Assembly (NCBI RefSeq): GCF_002042965.1
Contig: NZ_MZNT01000009.1
Location: 248,001 to 312,000, forward strand
Direction of reading: 5' to 3'
Length of the DNA stretch: 64,000 nucleotides
Source: Paenibacillus sp. 32352
Lineage (GTDB): Bacteria; Bacillota; Bacilli; Paenibacillales; NBRC-103111
Each line of letters starts with the position of its first letter. Position 1 is the stretch's first letter. The notes under the pieces were generated by a model that was not told where the DNA came from, did no database searches, and saw only the letters and a program-made list of their open reading frames with translations. Positions 25,115-33,568 of the stretch are shown piece after piece. Position numbers and translations under genes: made by a program.

Positions 25115-26503
25115 ATGTCCACATCCCCCAAAAAGCCGAATTTGATCCTTCTCGGCATCGACAGCCTGCGAAGAGATAGAATGAGCTCATATGGTTATTC
25201 CCGATTGACGACACCGCATCTCGATAAGCTTGCGGGTGAAGGAGTGCTGTTCGAGCAGCACTTCAGCCCGAGCATCCCTACGACACCGGCCTACGCTGCG
25301 ATGCTTACCGGCCGGGACTGCTTCGGCACCGACGTGGTTGCCCTCCGACATAAAGGGCCGCTGGAAGGCCGAACCTTGGCCGAAGTACTGAGCGAGCATG
25401 GTTATAACACGACCTGCGTAGGCTTTACCGGCAATCCTTCGTCACGGGGCTTCGACAAGTACTTGGACTATGAGGCATGGATGCCCGATGAAACGGGCCG
25501 CTGCCCGAAAGCGGACAATTTGAACGCGGTAGCCATTCCCGAACTGAATCGTCTGGCGCAGGACGACAAGCCGTTCTTCCTGTTCCTTCGGCATATGGAC
25601 CCTCACTCTCCCTATTTACCCCCGAAGCCGTACGAACGGATCTTTTACGGAGGCGATGAGCGCGACCCGGACAATCATTCCATGGAGCCGGTGTATGATT
25701 TCAAGCCGTTTGCGGATTTCTTGAAGTCATGGATTCCGGAAGGGGTCACGGATCAAGAATATGTGAGCGCCCAATACGACGGGGCCGTAGCCTATATGGA
25801 CGCCGGCATTCAGAATATCCTTCAGGCTGTCGATTCCTTGGGATTGACCGAGGAAACGCTGATCGTTGTCACCTCCGATCATGGGGAGACCTTGTATGAG
25901 CATGATTGCTACTTTGACCATCATGGACTGTATGATTGCACGCTGGTCGTGCCATTGATCATTAAATTTCCGGGAAAGGTGCCAGCCGGAAAGAGGGTGT
26001 CGGAGGTCAGCGTAATTCACGATATTATGCCGACGATACTGGAGCTGCTGGATGTCGATGAGCCGTTGGAGATGGAAGGCCAAAGCCTGCTGTCCTTCAT
26101 CAGCGGTCAGCCGGAGCGTCGAGTCAGCGAGCTGTACATTACGGAATGCACCTGGATGCGCAAGCACGGCTGGCGTACCCCTCATTGGAAGCTCATCCGG
26201 GCGCTGGAGCCCGACTTTCATTTCAAGCCGGAGGTCGAGCTGTACAATCTGATTGAAGATCCGCTGGAGAATCATAATGTGGCCGATCAGGAGCCGGAAA
26301 TCGTCGAGCTGCTGACCGCAAGGATGGAGGCGCATATCGCGCGCCGTGAAGAGGAGACCGGCCGGACGAATCCGATGTACACGAACCTCGGATGGCATGG
26401 CAAAGGGGATGCTCCGTTCACCTCCTCCCAGCAAGCGTACGACACGCTGCATATAGGCAGCTCGCTTACGGCCCGTTCGCTCCAGGCGAACAAGAGCAAG
26501 TAG
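25115..26503 (+). CDS. Sulfatase-fold hydrolase with Thr-Thr-Pro-Ala-Tyr at the nucleophile site
   Basis: About 462 aa, paralogous to the 21.4 kb gene. D16 (GIDSLRRD), SDHGETLYEH and the DHHGLYDCTLVVPLI segment match it closely. The sulfatase signature C-x-P-x-R is replaced by T56-T-P-A-Y60: the Pro stays, but the modifiable Cys becomes Thr and the Arg becomes Tyr. A formylglycine-dependent sulfatase is therefore unlikely, and a phosphatase, phosphodiesterase or transferase with a Thr nucleophile is possible. No signal peptide is present. AAGGAG lies 12 bases before ATG 25115; a TTG at 25094 is in frame but overlaps that ribosome site. Confidence 0.82.
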   Translation: MSTSPKKPNLILLGIDSLRRDRMSSYGYSRLTTPHLDKLAGEGVLFEQHFSPSIPTTPAYAAMLTGRDCFGTDVVALRHKGPLEGRTLAEVLSEHGYNTTCVGFTGNPSSRGFDKYLDYEAWMPDETGRCPKADNLNAVAIPELNRLAQDDKPFFLFLRHMDPHSPYLPPKPYERIFYGGDERDPDNHSMEPVYDFKPFADFLKSWIPEGVTDQEYVSAQYDGAVAYMDAGIQNILQAVDSLGLTEETLIVVTSDHGETLYEHDCYFDHHGLYDCTLVVPLIIKFPGKVPAGKRVSEVSVIHDIMPTILELLDVDEPLEMEGQSLLSFISGQPERRVSELYITECTWMRKHGWRTPHWKLIRALEPDFHFKPEVELYNLIEDPLENHNVADQEPEIVELLTARMEAHIARREEETGRTNPMYTNLGWHGKGDAPFTSSQQAYDTLHIGSSLTARSLQANKSK

Positions 26504-26533
26504 ATCCGAGAAACCGTATAGGAGGCAGCCGCA

Positions 26534-27538
26534 ATGATACGAATTGCTGTAGTCGGGGTCAATAATATCGGCAAGATTCACTGCCGTTATTACCATCAGC
26601 ACCCGGATACCGAGCTTGTCGCGGTTTGCGACATCATGGAGGACAGAGCGCGGGAAGCAGCCCTCGCTTATGGAGTGAAGGCTTATACCGATCTCCGGCG
26701 CTTGCTTGCGATCGAGGAGATCGATATGGTCTGCGTGGCGACCGGAGGAGAAGAGAAGGGCAGCCATCACTATGAACCGGTGATGGTTGCTATTGATGCG
26801 GGCAAGGATGTGCTTGTCGAGAAGCCCATTTCGAACAGCATCGAGGAGGCACGCACGATGGTGAAGGCGGCGGCCGACAAGGGCGTGCGATTCGGCTGCA
26901 ACCTGAACCATCGCTTCACTCCCGCAGCGGCCAAGGGGAAAGAATGGATCGGCCGTCATATGCTCGGCACGCCTTTATTCTTGAACATGCGGCTCACGAT
27001 TGACAACAAGGCGGATTTCACCGAATGGTTTCATATGAGGGCGCTGCACCCGCATTCCATCGATGTGATGCGCTACTTTTTCGGCGATGTAAAGCGGGTC
27101 CAGTCCTTTATGACCAAAGCGCCGGGACGTGCAACCTGGTCGACGGCCAGCGTCAATATGGAGTTCACTAACGGTGCGGTCGGCCATCTGACGGGAAGCT
27201 ACGATATGTCCATGCTGCATCCGATTGAGTGGTGCGAAGCAGCGGGAAACGAAGGCAGATTCGTCATCGAGAACGTATACGAAAGCATTACGTATTATCC
27301 GCGTCAAAACAGCGAAAAGCTGGTGATGCAAAACTCGATCATGCGCGGCATGCAGGGCTTCAACGACACGTTCGGCAACCGGATTAACAGGTTCATCGAG
27401 CAGCTGAAGGAGCAGGCTTCGCCGGAAGACATCGAAGGCTCGGGTGCCGAAGCTCTGGCTGCACAGGAAATTATCGAGGCGGCAATCCGCTCCCATCAAT
27501 CCGGAGGAGCCGTAGTTGAGGTGCCTTCTCTAGGATAA
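26534..27538 (+). CDS. Gfo/Idh/MocA-family NAD(P)-dependent oxidoreductase
   Basis: A 334-aa paralogue of the 23.0 kb oxidoreductase. The nucleotide-binding N-terminus is MIRIAVVGVNNIGKIHCRYY, VAVCDIMEDRAREAA follows, and the catalytic-Lys motif is VLVEKPISN. The C-terminal substrate domain has LHPHSIDVMRYFFGDV, the counterpart of HPFSVMRYYCGDI in the paralogue. Both copies also share GCNLNH and a late FNDTFGNR/FNTTFNNR segment, so they belong to one subfamily. AGGAGG precedes the ATG. It is followed after 13 bases by the ABC permease genes. Two such enzymes in one operon could carry out an oxidation-reduction pair on one sugar, with the 3-keto intermediate processed between them. Confidence 0.88.
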   Translation: MIRIAVVGVNNIGKIHCRYYHQHPDTELVAVCDIMEDRAREAALAYGVKAYTDLRRLLAIEEIDMVCVATGGEEKGSHHYEPVMVAIDAGKDVLVEKPISNSIEEARTMVKAAADKGVRFGCNLNHRFTPAAAKGKEWIGRHMLGTPLFLNMRLTIDNKADFTEWFHMRALHPHSIDVMRYFFGDVKRVQSFMTKAPGRATWSTASVNMEFTNGAVGHLTGSYDMSMLHPIEWCEAAGNEGRFVIENVYESITYYPRQNSEKLVMQNSIMRGMQGFNDTFGNRINRFIEQLKEQASPEDIEGSGAEALAAQEIIEAAIRSHQSGGAVVEVPSLG

Positions 27539-27551
27539 GGAGGTTGGACGA

Positions 27552-28493
27552 ATGGCAAACCGGACGCCTATCATGAATCATCCCGTGAAGGCCCGATCAG
27601 GCGGCATCCGAACTGGACGGCTAGGGAAGCATCTGAAGGCCTATTTATTTCTGGCTCCAATTCTGGTGTCGATCGGGCTGTTCAAATATACGCCGTTCGT
27701 CCATGCTTTCCTTCAATCGTTCTACGAATGGAACGGCGCTAACGTGAACCGATTTATAGGCTGGGATAATTTCAACCGGTTGTTCCATGATCCTGCTTTT
27801 TACGTCTCGCTCGTAAACATCGCTTTGTTCACCGGAAGCTTTCTCTTGATTCAACTGACGTTTCCGCTGCTTGCTGCTATCGGTGTATTCCGCATCCGGC
27901 AGGCGGGCGCGAGATCCTTTTACAGATTCATGTTTGTGCTGCCGATGGTGGTGCCACAAATCATTGTCTATTTATTGTGGAAGTGGATTTATGTAAGCGA
28001 TGGTTTATTAGACCGTCTACTGGACGCAGTTGGTCTCGGGCAGCTGATTCACGCCTGGCTTGGAGAGAGCGGGACGGCGCTGTGGTCCATTGTGTTTATT
28101 GGCTTCCCTTGGGTATCCGGCATCTTCTTCCTGATCTATCTGGCCGGACTTATTGCGATTCCTGCGGAGCTGTTTGAAGTGGGCAGCATGGACGGGATGA
28201 GCGGCTGGCGGCGGTTCTGGCATATTGAGCTCCCCCTGCTTCGGAATCCGATCAGGCTGGTTCTCATCCTTGCCTTTATCCAGCAGTTCCAAAGCTTTGA
28301 AAATGTGCTCGTCCTGACCAACGGCGGCCCGGGGTTCTCGACTCTGACGCCCGCCCTGTACTTATATAAAAAAGGCTTCGAATATAACGAGCTCGGCTAC
28401 GCATCCGCTGTCGGAGTTGTCGTGTTTGCCATATTGCTGCTATGCACTCTTGCGGCAAACCGTTTTACCAAGCAGGCAGATCAGGCAGAATAG
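27552..28493 (+). CDS. Sugar ABC transporter permease (MalF/UgpA type)
   Basis: A 313-aa permease with a basic N-terminal extension (about 30 aa) and six membrane segments. The EAA loop reads AELFEVGSMDGMSGWRRFWHIELPL, and LTNGGPGFST is the usual family motif. TAAGGAGG lies before the ATG. It forms the importer with the next permease and the lipoprotein at 29.4 kb, and probably brings in the substrate for the surrounding hydrolases and oxidoreductases. No ATPase is encoded nearby. Confidence 0.92.
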   Translation: MANRTPIMNHPVKARSGGIRTGRLGKHLKAYLFLAPILVSIGLFKYTPFVHAFLQSFYEWNGANVNRFIGWDNFNRLFHDPAFYVSLVNIALFTGSFLLIQLTFPLLAAIGVFRIRQAGARSFYRFMFVLPMVVPQIIVYLLWKWIYVSDGLLDRLLDAVGLGQLIHAWLGESGTALWSIVFIGFPWVSGIFFLIYLAGLIAIPAELFEVGSMDGMSGWRRFWHIELPLLRNPIRLVLILAFIQQFQSFENVLVLTNGGPGFSTLTPALYLYKKGFEYNELGYASAVGVVVFAILLLCTLAANRFTKQADQAE

Positions 28494-28503
28494 GGGGTGA
28501 ATC

Positions 28504-29319
28504 ATGAGGAGGCTGGGTGCTGCAGCGAACTATTCGGTTCTGACGCTGCTCTTGCTCTTGACGCTCGTTCCGTTTTATATGCTGGTTATTTCCTCGCTGA
28601 AATACCGCGATCAGGTGATCCACCAATTCTGGTCGCCGTCCTTGCCGCTGCACGTGAACAATTACGCTCAAGCGTTCGTTCAGCTGTGGCCTTATTTATG
28701 GAATTCGCTGCTGATTACATCGGGCATTATTATCTGTGTGCTGGTCAATTCGACATTGGCGGGGTATGCGTTCGCCCGGTTTTCTTTTTTTGGAAAAGGC
28801 GTGCTCTACTACCTGATTATTATGCTGATGATGGTACCTGCCTTTCTCATCCTGATTCCGCAGTTCATCCTGTTCAAAAATCTGGGCCTGATCAATACGT
28901 ACTGGGCGCAAATCTTCGGGCCGATGGCCGGCGCTTCCGCTATGGCGACGATGCTGATCCGAACGTTCTTTGAAGGGCTGTCCAGAAGCGTGCTTGAAGT
29001 CGCGGAGGTTGACGGGGCGGGGGATGTGAGGATTTATTGGCAAATCGCGCTTCCTTTGTCAGTGCCGATTCTCTCAACCGTCGCCGTCATCAACGCGCTG
29101 CTAGGCTGGAACAACTATGTGTGGCCTTTGGTCGTGACCTCGGGGGATAAAGTCAAACCGATCATCCTGGCGCTCGGAAGTGTTCACGGACCGATGGATC
29201 AAGTACAGGGAATGCAGTTTGCAGGCTATGTCATAGCGTCCTTGCCCCTGCTGCTGCTGTTTTTGTTTGCCACGAGGACGTTCGTTTCCGGTATTACGGC
29301 AGGTGCGGTGAAGGGTTAG
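28504..29319 (+). CDS. Sugar ABC transporter permease (MalG/UgpE type)
   Basis: A 271-aa permease with six membrane segments. The EAA loop reads SVLEVAEVDGAGDVRIYWQIALPL, and the tail is GITAGAVKG. It starts 10 bases after the upstream permease, with AGGGGGTG as ribosome site. In this system the binding-protein gene lies after the permeases, whereas in the 16.9-20.1 kb system it comes first. The ligand is not determinable. Confidence 0.92.
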   Translation: MRRLGAAANYSVLTLLLLLTLVPFYMLVISSLKYRDQVIHQFWSPSLPLHVNNYAQAFVQLWPYLWNSLLITSGIIICVLVNSTLAGYAFARFSFFGKGVLYYLIIMLMMVPAFLILIPQFILFKNLGLINTYWAQIFGPMAGASAMATMLIRTFFEGLSRSVLEVAEVDGAGDVRIYWQIALPLSVPILSTVAVINALLGWNNYVWPLVVTSGDKVKPIILALGSVHGPMDQVQGMQFAGYVIASLPLLLLFLFATRTFVSGITAGAVKG

Positions 29320-29356
29320 CACTTATGCAGCGATTTGAATAGATGAGGTGATGGGA

Positions 29357-30820
29357 TTGAATGCTCGCAAAAGCTGGACGATGCCGCTTATTGTCATGAG
29401 CTCCGGTATGCTGCTGCTTAACGCTTGTACGTCCAACGATACGTCGGCTCCTGGCGGTGAAGCTCCAAACGGCGGGGGCAAGACGATCGAATTGAACGTG
29501 ATGGTAATGCTGGAGAGCGATGGGGATGAAGCGGAGCGTAAATCATGGGAAAGCATTGCAAAGACATACTCGGATTCGCATCCGGGAGTGAAGGTGAACC
29601 TGCAAATGCAGAGCTTCGCCGGAGTCGAGCAGCATCGGACCTGGGTGACGACCCAATTGATCGGCAAGACGGCCCCGGATCTATTTACAACCCGCTATAT
29701 TTGGGATCAAGAGGATTTGAAAAAAGGGCTGCTGGTCGATCTGACCCCCTATTATAAGCAAAAAACAGCCTATTCCGGCGATCAGACGTGGGAGAAATTG
29801 TTCCCTCCGACAATCCTGCAGCAGCTGATAGGGGATGATAAAACCTATGCCAGCGCCCCTAACTATGTTAACTCGGTCCGCGTTTTGTACAACAAGGATT
29901 TATTTGCCCAGGCAGGCATTACGAATGTACCGAAGACATGGAACGAGTTCCTTGATGCGCAGGAGAAGCTTCTGAAGATCAATGTCGTGCCCTTCGCGTT
30001 CCCTAACTCCAAGCCTGGCGACTATAACTACAACTGGACGATCCGGATCTTGACAGAGGAGCTGCTGGCCGGCTCGTACGATAAGCTGGATATAGATAAA
30101 AGCGGCTTTATCGAAGTGAACGAATACGTGAGAGGCGTAGATCAGGGCATCATCGATATTGAAAAGGCACCGTTCAAGGATGTCTTTCCCATCGTCAAAA
30201 ACTGGAGTAAATATTGGCCCAAGGGCTACAACGGGCTGGATTTCGAAACAGCGGGAGATTTGTTCCTGCGCGGCAAGGCCGCTATGGTCATGCGCACGTC
30301 GGGGCAGAGCAAGGCTCTGTTCGAAACGAGCGCCCGCAAATTCGAAATGGCAGCCTTTCCGCTGCCTTATTTGACCAAGGAGAATCACCCGGATGCGATA
30401 GGCAAGCTGATGGAGATTGGAGGCGTGCCAGCGGGGAACATGGCGATCCCCAAAACCATTGCACCTGAAAAAATGGAAGCTGCCGTCGATTTTCTCGCCT
30501 ATACGACATCACCCAAGGTGCAGGGACTGCTGGCGGAAAGCTTGTACCGCACGCCTGTCATTGCCAATGCAGCGCTTCCGGATAAGCTGAAGGGCTTTCA
30601 GTTTGTTGGCGAACGGATGCAGCTCAATATTTATGCCGGCGAGGTGGATAAGAACGTGACCGAATATAATCAGAAGCTGGGCCAGCTGTATCTGGAGGGC
30701 TCGAGTACCCTGGATAAATATATAAGCGAGCTGAAGAAGCTGATGGTGGACGGAGCCAGGAAGAAGATGAGCGACAACAACTGGACCAAAGAAAATAATT
30801 ACGGAATCAAAATGCCATGA
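29357..30820 (+). CDS. Extracellular carbohydrate-binding lipoprotein (ABC substrate-binding protein)
   Basis: About 487 aa, family 1 substrate-binding lipoprotein. The signal peptide ends in a lipobox-like LLNAC, followed by a short flexible linker and the bilobal fold (NSVRVLYNKDLFAQAGITNVPKTW is the typical lobe-1 segment). I favour the TTG at 29357 because GAGG lies 8 bases before it; GTG 29348 and ATG 29351 lie too close to that site. The stop overlaps the ATG of the next sulfatase by 4 bases, so uptake and desulfation are translationally coupled. Confidence 0.88.
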   Translation: MNARKSWTMPLIVMSSGMLLLNACTSNDTSAPGGEAPNGGGKTIELNVMVMLESDGDEAERKSWESIAKTYSDSHPGVKVNLQMQSFAGVEQHRTWVTTQLIGKTAPDLFTTRYIWDQEDLKKGLLVDLTPYYKQKTAYSGDQTWEKLFPPTILQQLIGDDKTYASAPNYVNSVRVLYNKDLFAQAGITNVPKTWNEFLDAQEKLLKINVVPFAFPNSKPGDYNYNWTIRILTEELLAGSYDKLDIDKSGFIEVNEYVRGVDQGIIDIEKAPFKDVFPIVKNWSKYWPKGYNGLDFETAGDLFLRGKAAMVMRTSGQSKALFETSARKFEMAAFPLPYLTKENHPDAIGKLMEIGGVPAGNMAIPKTIAPEKMEAAVDFLAYTTSPKVQGLLAESLYRTPVIANAALPDKLKGFQFVGERMQLNIYAGEVDKNVTEYNQKLGQLYLEGSSTLDKYISELKKLMVDGARKKMSDNNWTKENNYGIKMP

Positions 30821-32214
30821 AGACGCCCAACCTGCTAGTGATTATGCTGGATCAGCTGCGCTTTGACTGCGTGGGGCATCATGGCTCATACCCCGTTCAG
30901 ACACCGAATATCGATCGGCTTGCCTCGGAAGGCATCCGGTTCGAGAATGCATTTACACCCATTCCTACTTGCTGTCCTGCCAGGCAGTCGTTCATCAACG
31001 GCAGAAGGCCGGAAGCTTTCGGGGCGTTATGGAATTTCAAAAACGGCCTGCCCGTTCCGGCGCTTAACCCAATGGAGTACGCATGGCCACGGGAGCTTCA
31101 GAAGCGGTCCTATCGCAACGTGCTTCTCGGCAAATGGGATGTTCATCCCGAGTATACTCCTCTGGATTATGGCTATGACTCCTTTGTCAGCTTCGCGTCT
31201 TACAAAAGGATGATTGAACAGAAATACCCCGAGGTGCAGTTTCATGCGGGATATGCCGGGGAGCGAAATCCGATTCCGTTGGAGGATTCCCAGACGCATT
31301 GGTTAGCGGCTCAAGCTTGCAGTCTTATTGGGGAGATGACCTCGGGAGAGACGGAATCTCCCTGGTACATACAGCTGAATTTTACGGAGCCGCATCTCCC
31401 CTGCCGGCCGTCGGAGCCGTTCGCATCCATGTATGCGCCCGAGACGATACCCCAATGGGGCGGATTTGAGGAGACGTTCCTCAACAAGCCGTATATTCAA
31501 AAACAGCAGCTGCTTAGCTGGCAGGTGGACGATTTTACATGGGAGGACTGGGCGCCGATCGTTGCCAGGTATTACGGGATCATCAGTCAGACGGACGACG
31601 CTATCGGCAAAGTGCTTCAAGCGCTGGAGGAGTCGGGTGCGACTGAGGATACCCTCGTCGTGTTCACAGCCGATCACGGAGATATGTGCGGCTCTCATCG
31701 GATGATGGATAAACATTATATTTTATATGACGATGTCGTCAAGGTTCCGTTCATTGTGAGATACCCTCACGTCATACAGCAAGGCGGAATCCGATGCGAC
31801 TCCTTCGTAAGCAATCTGCTGGATCTACCGCCGACTCTATTGGAGCTGCTGGGAATCCCCGTCCCCTCCTTTTTCCATGGACGCTCGCTTGTGCCTTGGT
31901 TAAAAGGGGAAGAGGTACCGGATTGGAGAAAGGACGTTGTCTCCACGTATAACGGGCAGCAGTTCGGACTGTACACCCAACGAATGCTGCGCACGGAGCG
32001 CTGGAAATACATCTGGAACACGACGGATGTCGATGAGCTGTACGACCTGGAGCAGGACCCATATGAATTGACGAACCGGGTTAATGATCCCGGCTGCAAG
32101 GAGCATTTGATTCAATACAGGGCCAGGCTGTACGAGCAATTGATAGCGGAAGGTGACGGCCTGGTGCAAAATGAATGGATGCGCAACCAGCTGCTGCATA
32201 ATGCCATATTGTGA
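30817..32214 (+). CDS. Formylglycine-type sulfatase, cytoplasmic
   Basis: A 465-aa sulfatase. It carries a canonical signature C52-C-P-A-R56 in IPTCCPARQSF, where the first Cys would be converted to formylglycine, the hydrated aldehyde that attacks sulfate esters. The metal site has LDQLRFD (D12) and TADHGDMCGSH. The GKWDVHPEY segment places the usual active-site Lys and His. No signal peptide is visible, so the substrate would be imported first, which fits the coupling to the ABC binding protein. A sulfatase-maturing enzyme must be encoded elsewhere. Unlike the two Thr-type paralogues, this one can be a true sulfatase, although FGly phosphodiesterases share this signature. Confidence 0.87.
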   Translation: MKTPNLLVIMLDQLRFDCVGHHGSYPVQTPNIDRLASEGIRFENAFTPIPTCCPARQSFINGRRPEAFGALWNFKNGLPVPALNPMEYAWPRELQKRSYRNVLLGKWDVHPEYTPLDYGYDSFVSFASYKRMIEQKYPEVQFHAGYAGERNPIPLEDSQTHWLAAQACSLIGEMTSGETESPWYIQLNFTEPHLPCRPSEPFASMYAPETIPQWGGFEETFLNKPYIQKQQLLSWQVDDFTWEDWAPIVARYYGIISQTDDAIGKVLQALEESGATEDTLVVFTADHGDMCGSHRMMDKHYILYDDVVKVPFIVRYPHVIQQGGIRCDSFVSNLLDLPPTLLELLGIPVPSFFHGRSLVPWLKGEEVPDWRKDVVSTYNGQQFGLYTQRMLRTERWKYIWNTTDVDELYDLEQDPYELTNRVNDPGCKEHLIQYRARLYEQLIAEGDGLVQNEWMRNQLLHNAIL

Positions 32215-32259
32215 TGTCGTCGATCTGTAGGAAAAGAAACAAACCCGCGTGCAGCGGGT

Positions 32260-32463
32260 CAGGTTGTTGAAAAAAAACTTATTTGTGCGAACTATGCTGC
32301 ATAGGGTGGGGAGGTATGCCTCCGAGGAGTTTATGTCCGCCTTTGAAACCCGTGAAAATACCGCTAAATCTAATCTACTTCTCGGGTTTCAACAGCGGCT
32401 GGAGGGGCATACCCCACATGAGGTATGTTAGCAATAGTTCAGGCTCCATGGGTTTTTCAACAG
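32260..32463 (+). repeat. Dispersed palindromic element, copy 4 (full length)
   Basis: The left arm begins CAGGTTGTTGAAAA and the right arm ends GGGTTTTTCAACAG, forming imperfect terminal inverted repeats. The core (32306-32417) has an outer helix GGTATGCC against GGCATACC, then GAGGAGTTTATGTCCGCC and TTTG. The inner helix GAAACCCG pairs with CGGGTTTC, the loop contains CCGCT, and the core closes with CAACAGCGGCTGGAG. Hairpins with the stem ACCCGC flank both sides (32243-32259 and 32464-32490). Confidence 0.82.
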
Positions 32464-32493
32464 ACACACCCGCGTATTGCGCGGGTGTGTTTC
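32464..32493 (+). terminator. Terminator downstream of copy 4
   Basis: ACACACCCGCG pairs with CGCGGGTGTGT and is followed by TTTC. Its stem shares ACCCGCGT with the shorter hairpin on the other side of the repeat. Confidence 0.75.
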
Positions 32494-32656
32494 TTTATAG
32501 GAAGAAATGCTCGCAAAAGCATCCCTTCTTTTTACAAAGGTTTAAAAGGGCTGCCGCAGGGGGAACACTGTAAGGATGGGCAAGACACAAGTGCGCCGAT
32601 GGGATCGATGCTTCCCTCGTCTAAGAGGGAAATAGATTGCTGTAAAGGAGGAGCAT

Positions 32657-33247
32657 ATGAAATTCAATTTTATATGGGAAGCTATGACCGTCCTGCTAGT
32701 CTGCTTTTGCTTGCAACGAGCCTTAGGCAAAAAAACGGTCAGTGAAATGACGGGGCTGGAAATCATCACCCTGCTGTCCATGGCTTCTATGATAGGACAT
32801 GCCGTTGACGGTCAGGGGCTTTGGCAAACCGTTGTTACTCTGTGCATTTTTGTCTCTCTTCTGCTCACGGTTCAATTTCTTGCCGTACAATTCGACTGGG
32901 TTGAAAAATGGTTTATGGGCAAGTCGACGCTCGTTATTCAAGATGGTCAGATTGTAGCGACTAATCTGAAGAAGCTTCGTCTATCCGTAGACCAATTGGA
33001 AGCGAGGCTGCGGGAAAAAGGAATTTCCTCAATCAGCGATATCAAGACAGCAACCATGGAAATAAGCGGGCAGATCGGCTACGAATGGATGAAGCATGCA
33101 AAGCCTCTGACCGTAGGAGAATTTGAAAAATTCGTGCTCTCCTTACAGCCCATGCAGCAGCCGCAGCAGAACACTCAGCAAGAAACTCTTTTTGATGAAG
33201 TCGTGCATCATAGGCATCAAAAGCCTATCCAGCCCGAATTGGAATGA
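32657..33247 (+). CDS. DUF421 (YetF-type) membrane protein
   Basis: A 196-aa protein of the DUF421/YetF family. Three hydrophobic segments fill the first 85 residues (one near 8-20, then about 36-53 and 60-80). A soluble C-terminal domain follows, with GKSTLVIQDGQIVATNLKKLRLSVDQL, matching the family's characteristic beta-rich region and the L-x-x-x-LR-x-K-G motif. A Gln/His-rich tail (about 165-196) is not typical. AAAGGAGG precedes the ATG. In Bacillus, relatives are tied to spore or membrane functions, but the biochemical role is unknown. Confidence 0.82.
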   Translation: MKFNFIWEAMTVLLVCFCLQRALGKKTVSEMTGLEIITLLSMASMIGHAVDGQGLWQTVVTLCIFVSLLLTVQFLAVQFDWVEKWFMGKSTLVIQDGQIVATNLKKLRLSVDQLEARLREKGISSISDIKTATMEISGQIGYEWMKHAKPLTVGEFEKFVLSLQPMQQPQQNTQQETLFDEVVHHRHQKPIQPELE

Positions 33248-33282
33248 AGATAGGATTTGCAGCCTATCAACTTACACATAGC

Positions 33283-33330
33283 AGGGATCGTTCGAGTGTC
33301 AGCATTTTTGACGAGAACGGTCCCTTTTTG
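33283..33330 (+). terminator. Terminator after the DUF421 gene
   Basis: AGGGATCGTTC (33283-33293) pairs with GAACGGTCCCT (33315-33325), followed by TTTTTG. The rest of the 320-base gap (33331-33568) is AT-rich with two TATAAT words (near 33396 and 33426) that may be -10 elements for the SLH gene. I see no gene in it. Confidence 0.78.
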
Positions 33331-33568
33331 CATTGAATAATACAGGAGGGAGTCCGTTTCTATTAAGCTTTCATAGAGGAAGTATAAAATTTTTATAATG
33401 TACCTAGCAATGATGCAAGCTTCATGTATAATGAATATCGCAATGCATGGTAGGACTCATTTCCTACTGATGTAAATAATACATAAGAATGGGAGGAAGG
33501 CTTCCATAAGGAGCAATACCAACGAACTAGATTCATGAACCAATAGGAAAGGATATGGTCGAATTAAG

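Noticed and set aside
25727..26959. A 410-codon reverse-strand frame spanning a sulfatase-fold gene and an oxidoreductase gene
   Set aside because: It crosses two well-supported forward genes and has low-complexity His/Arg-rich content typical of shadow frames.
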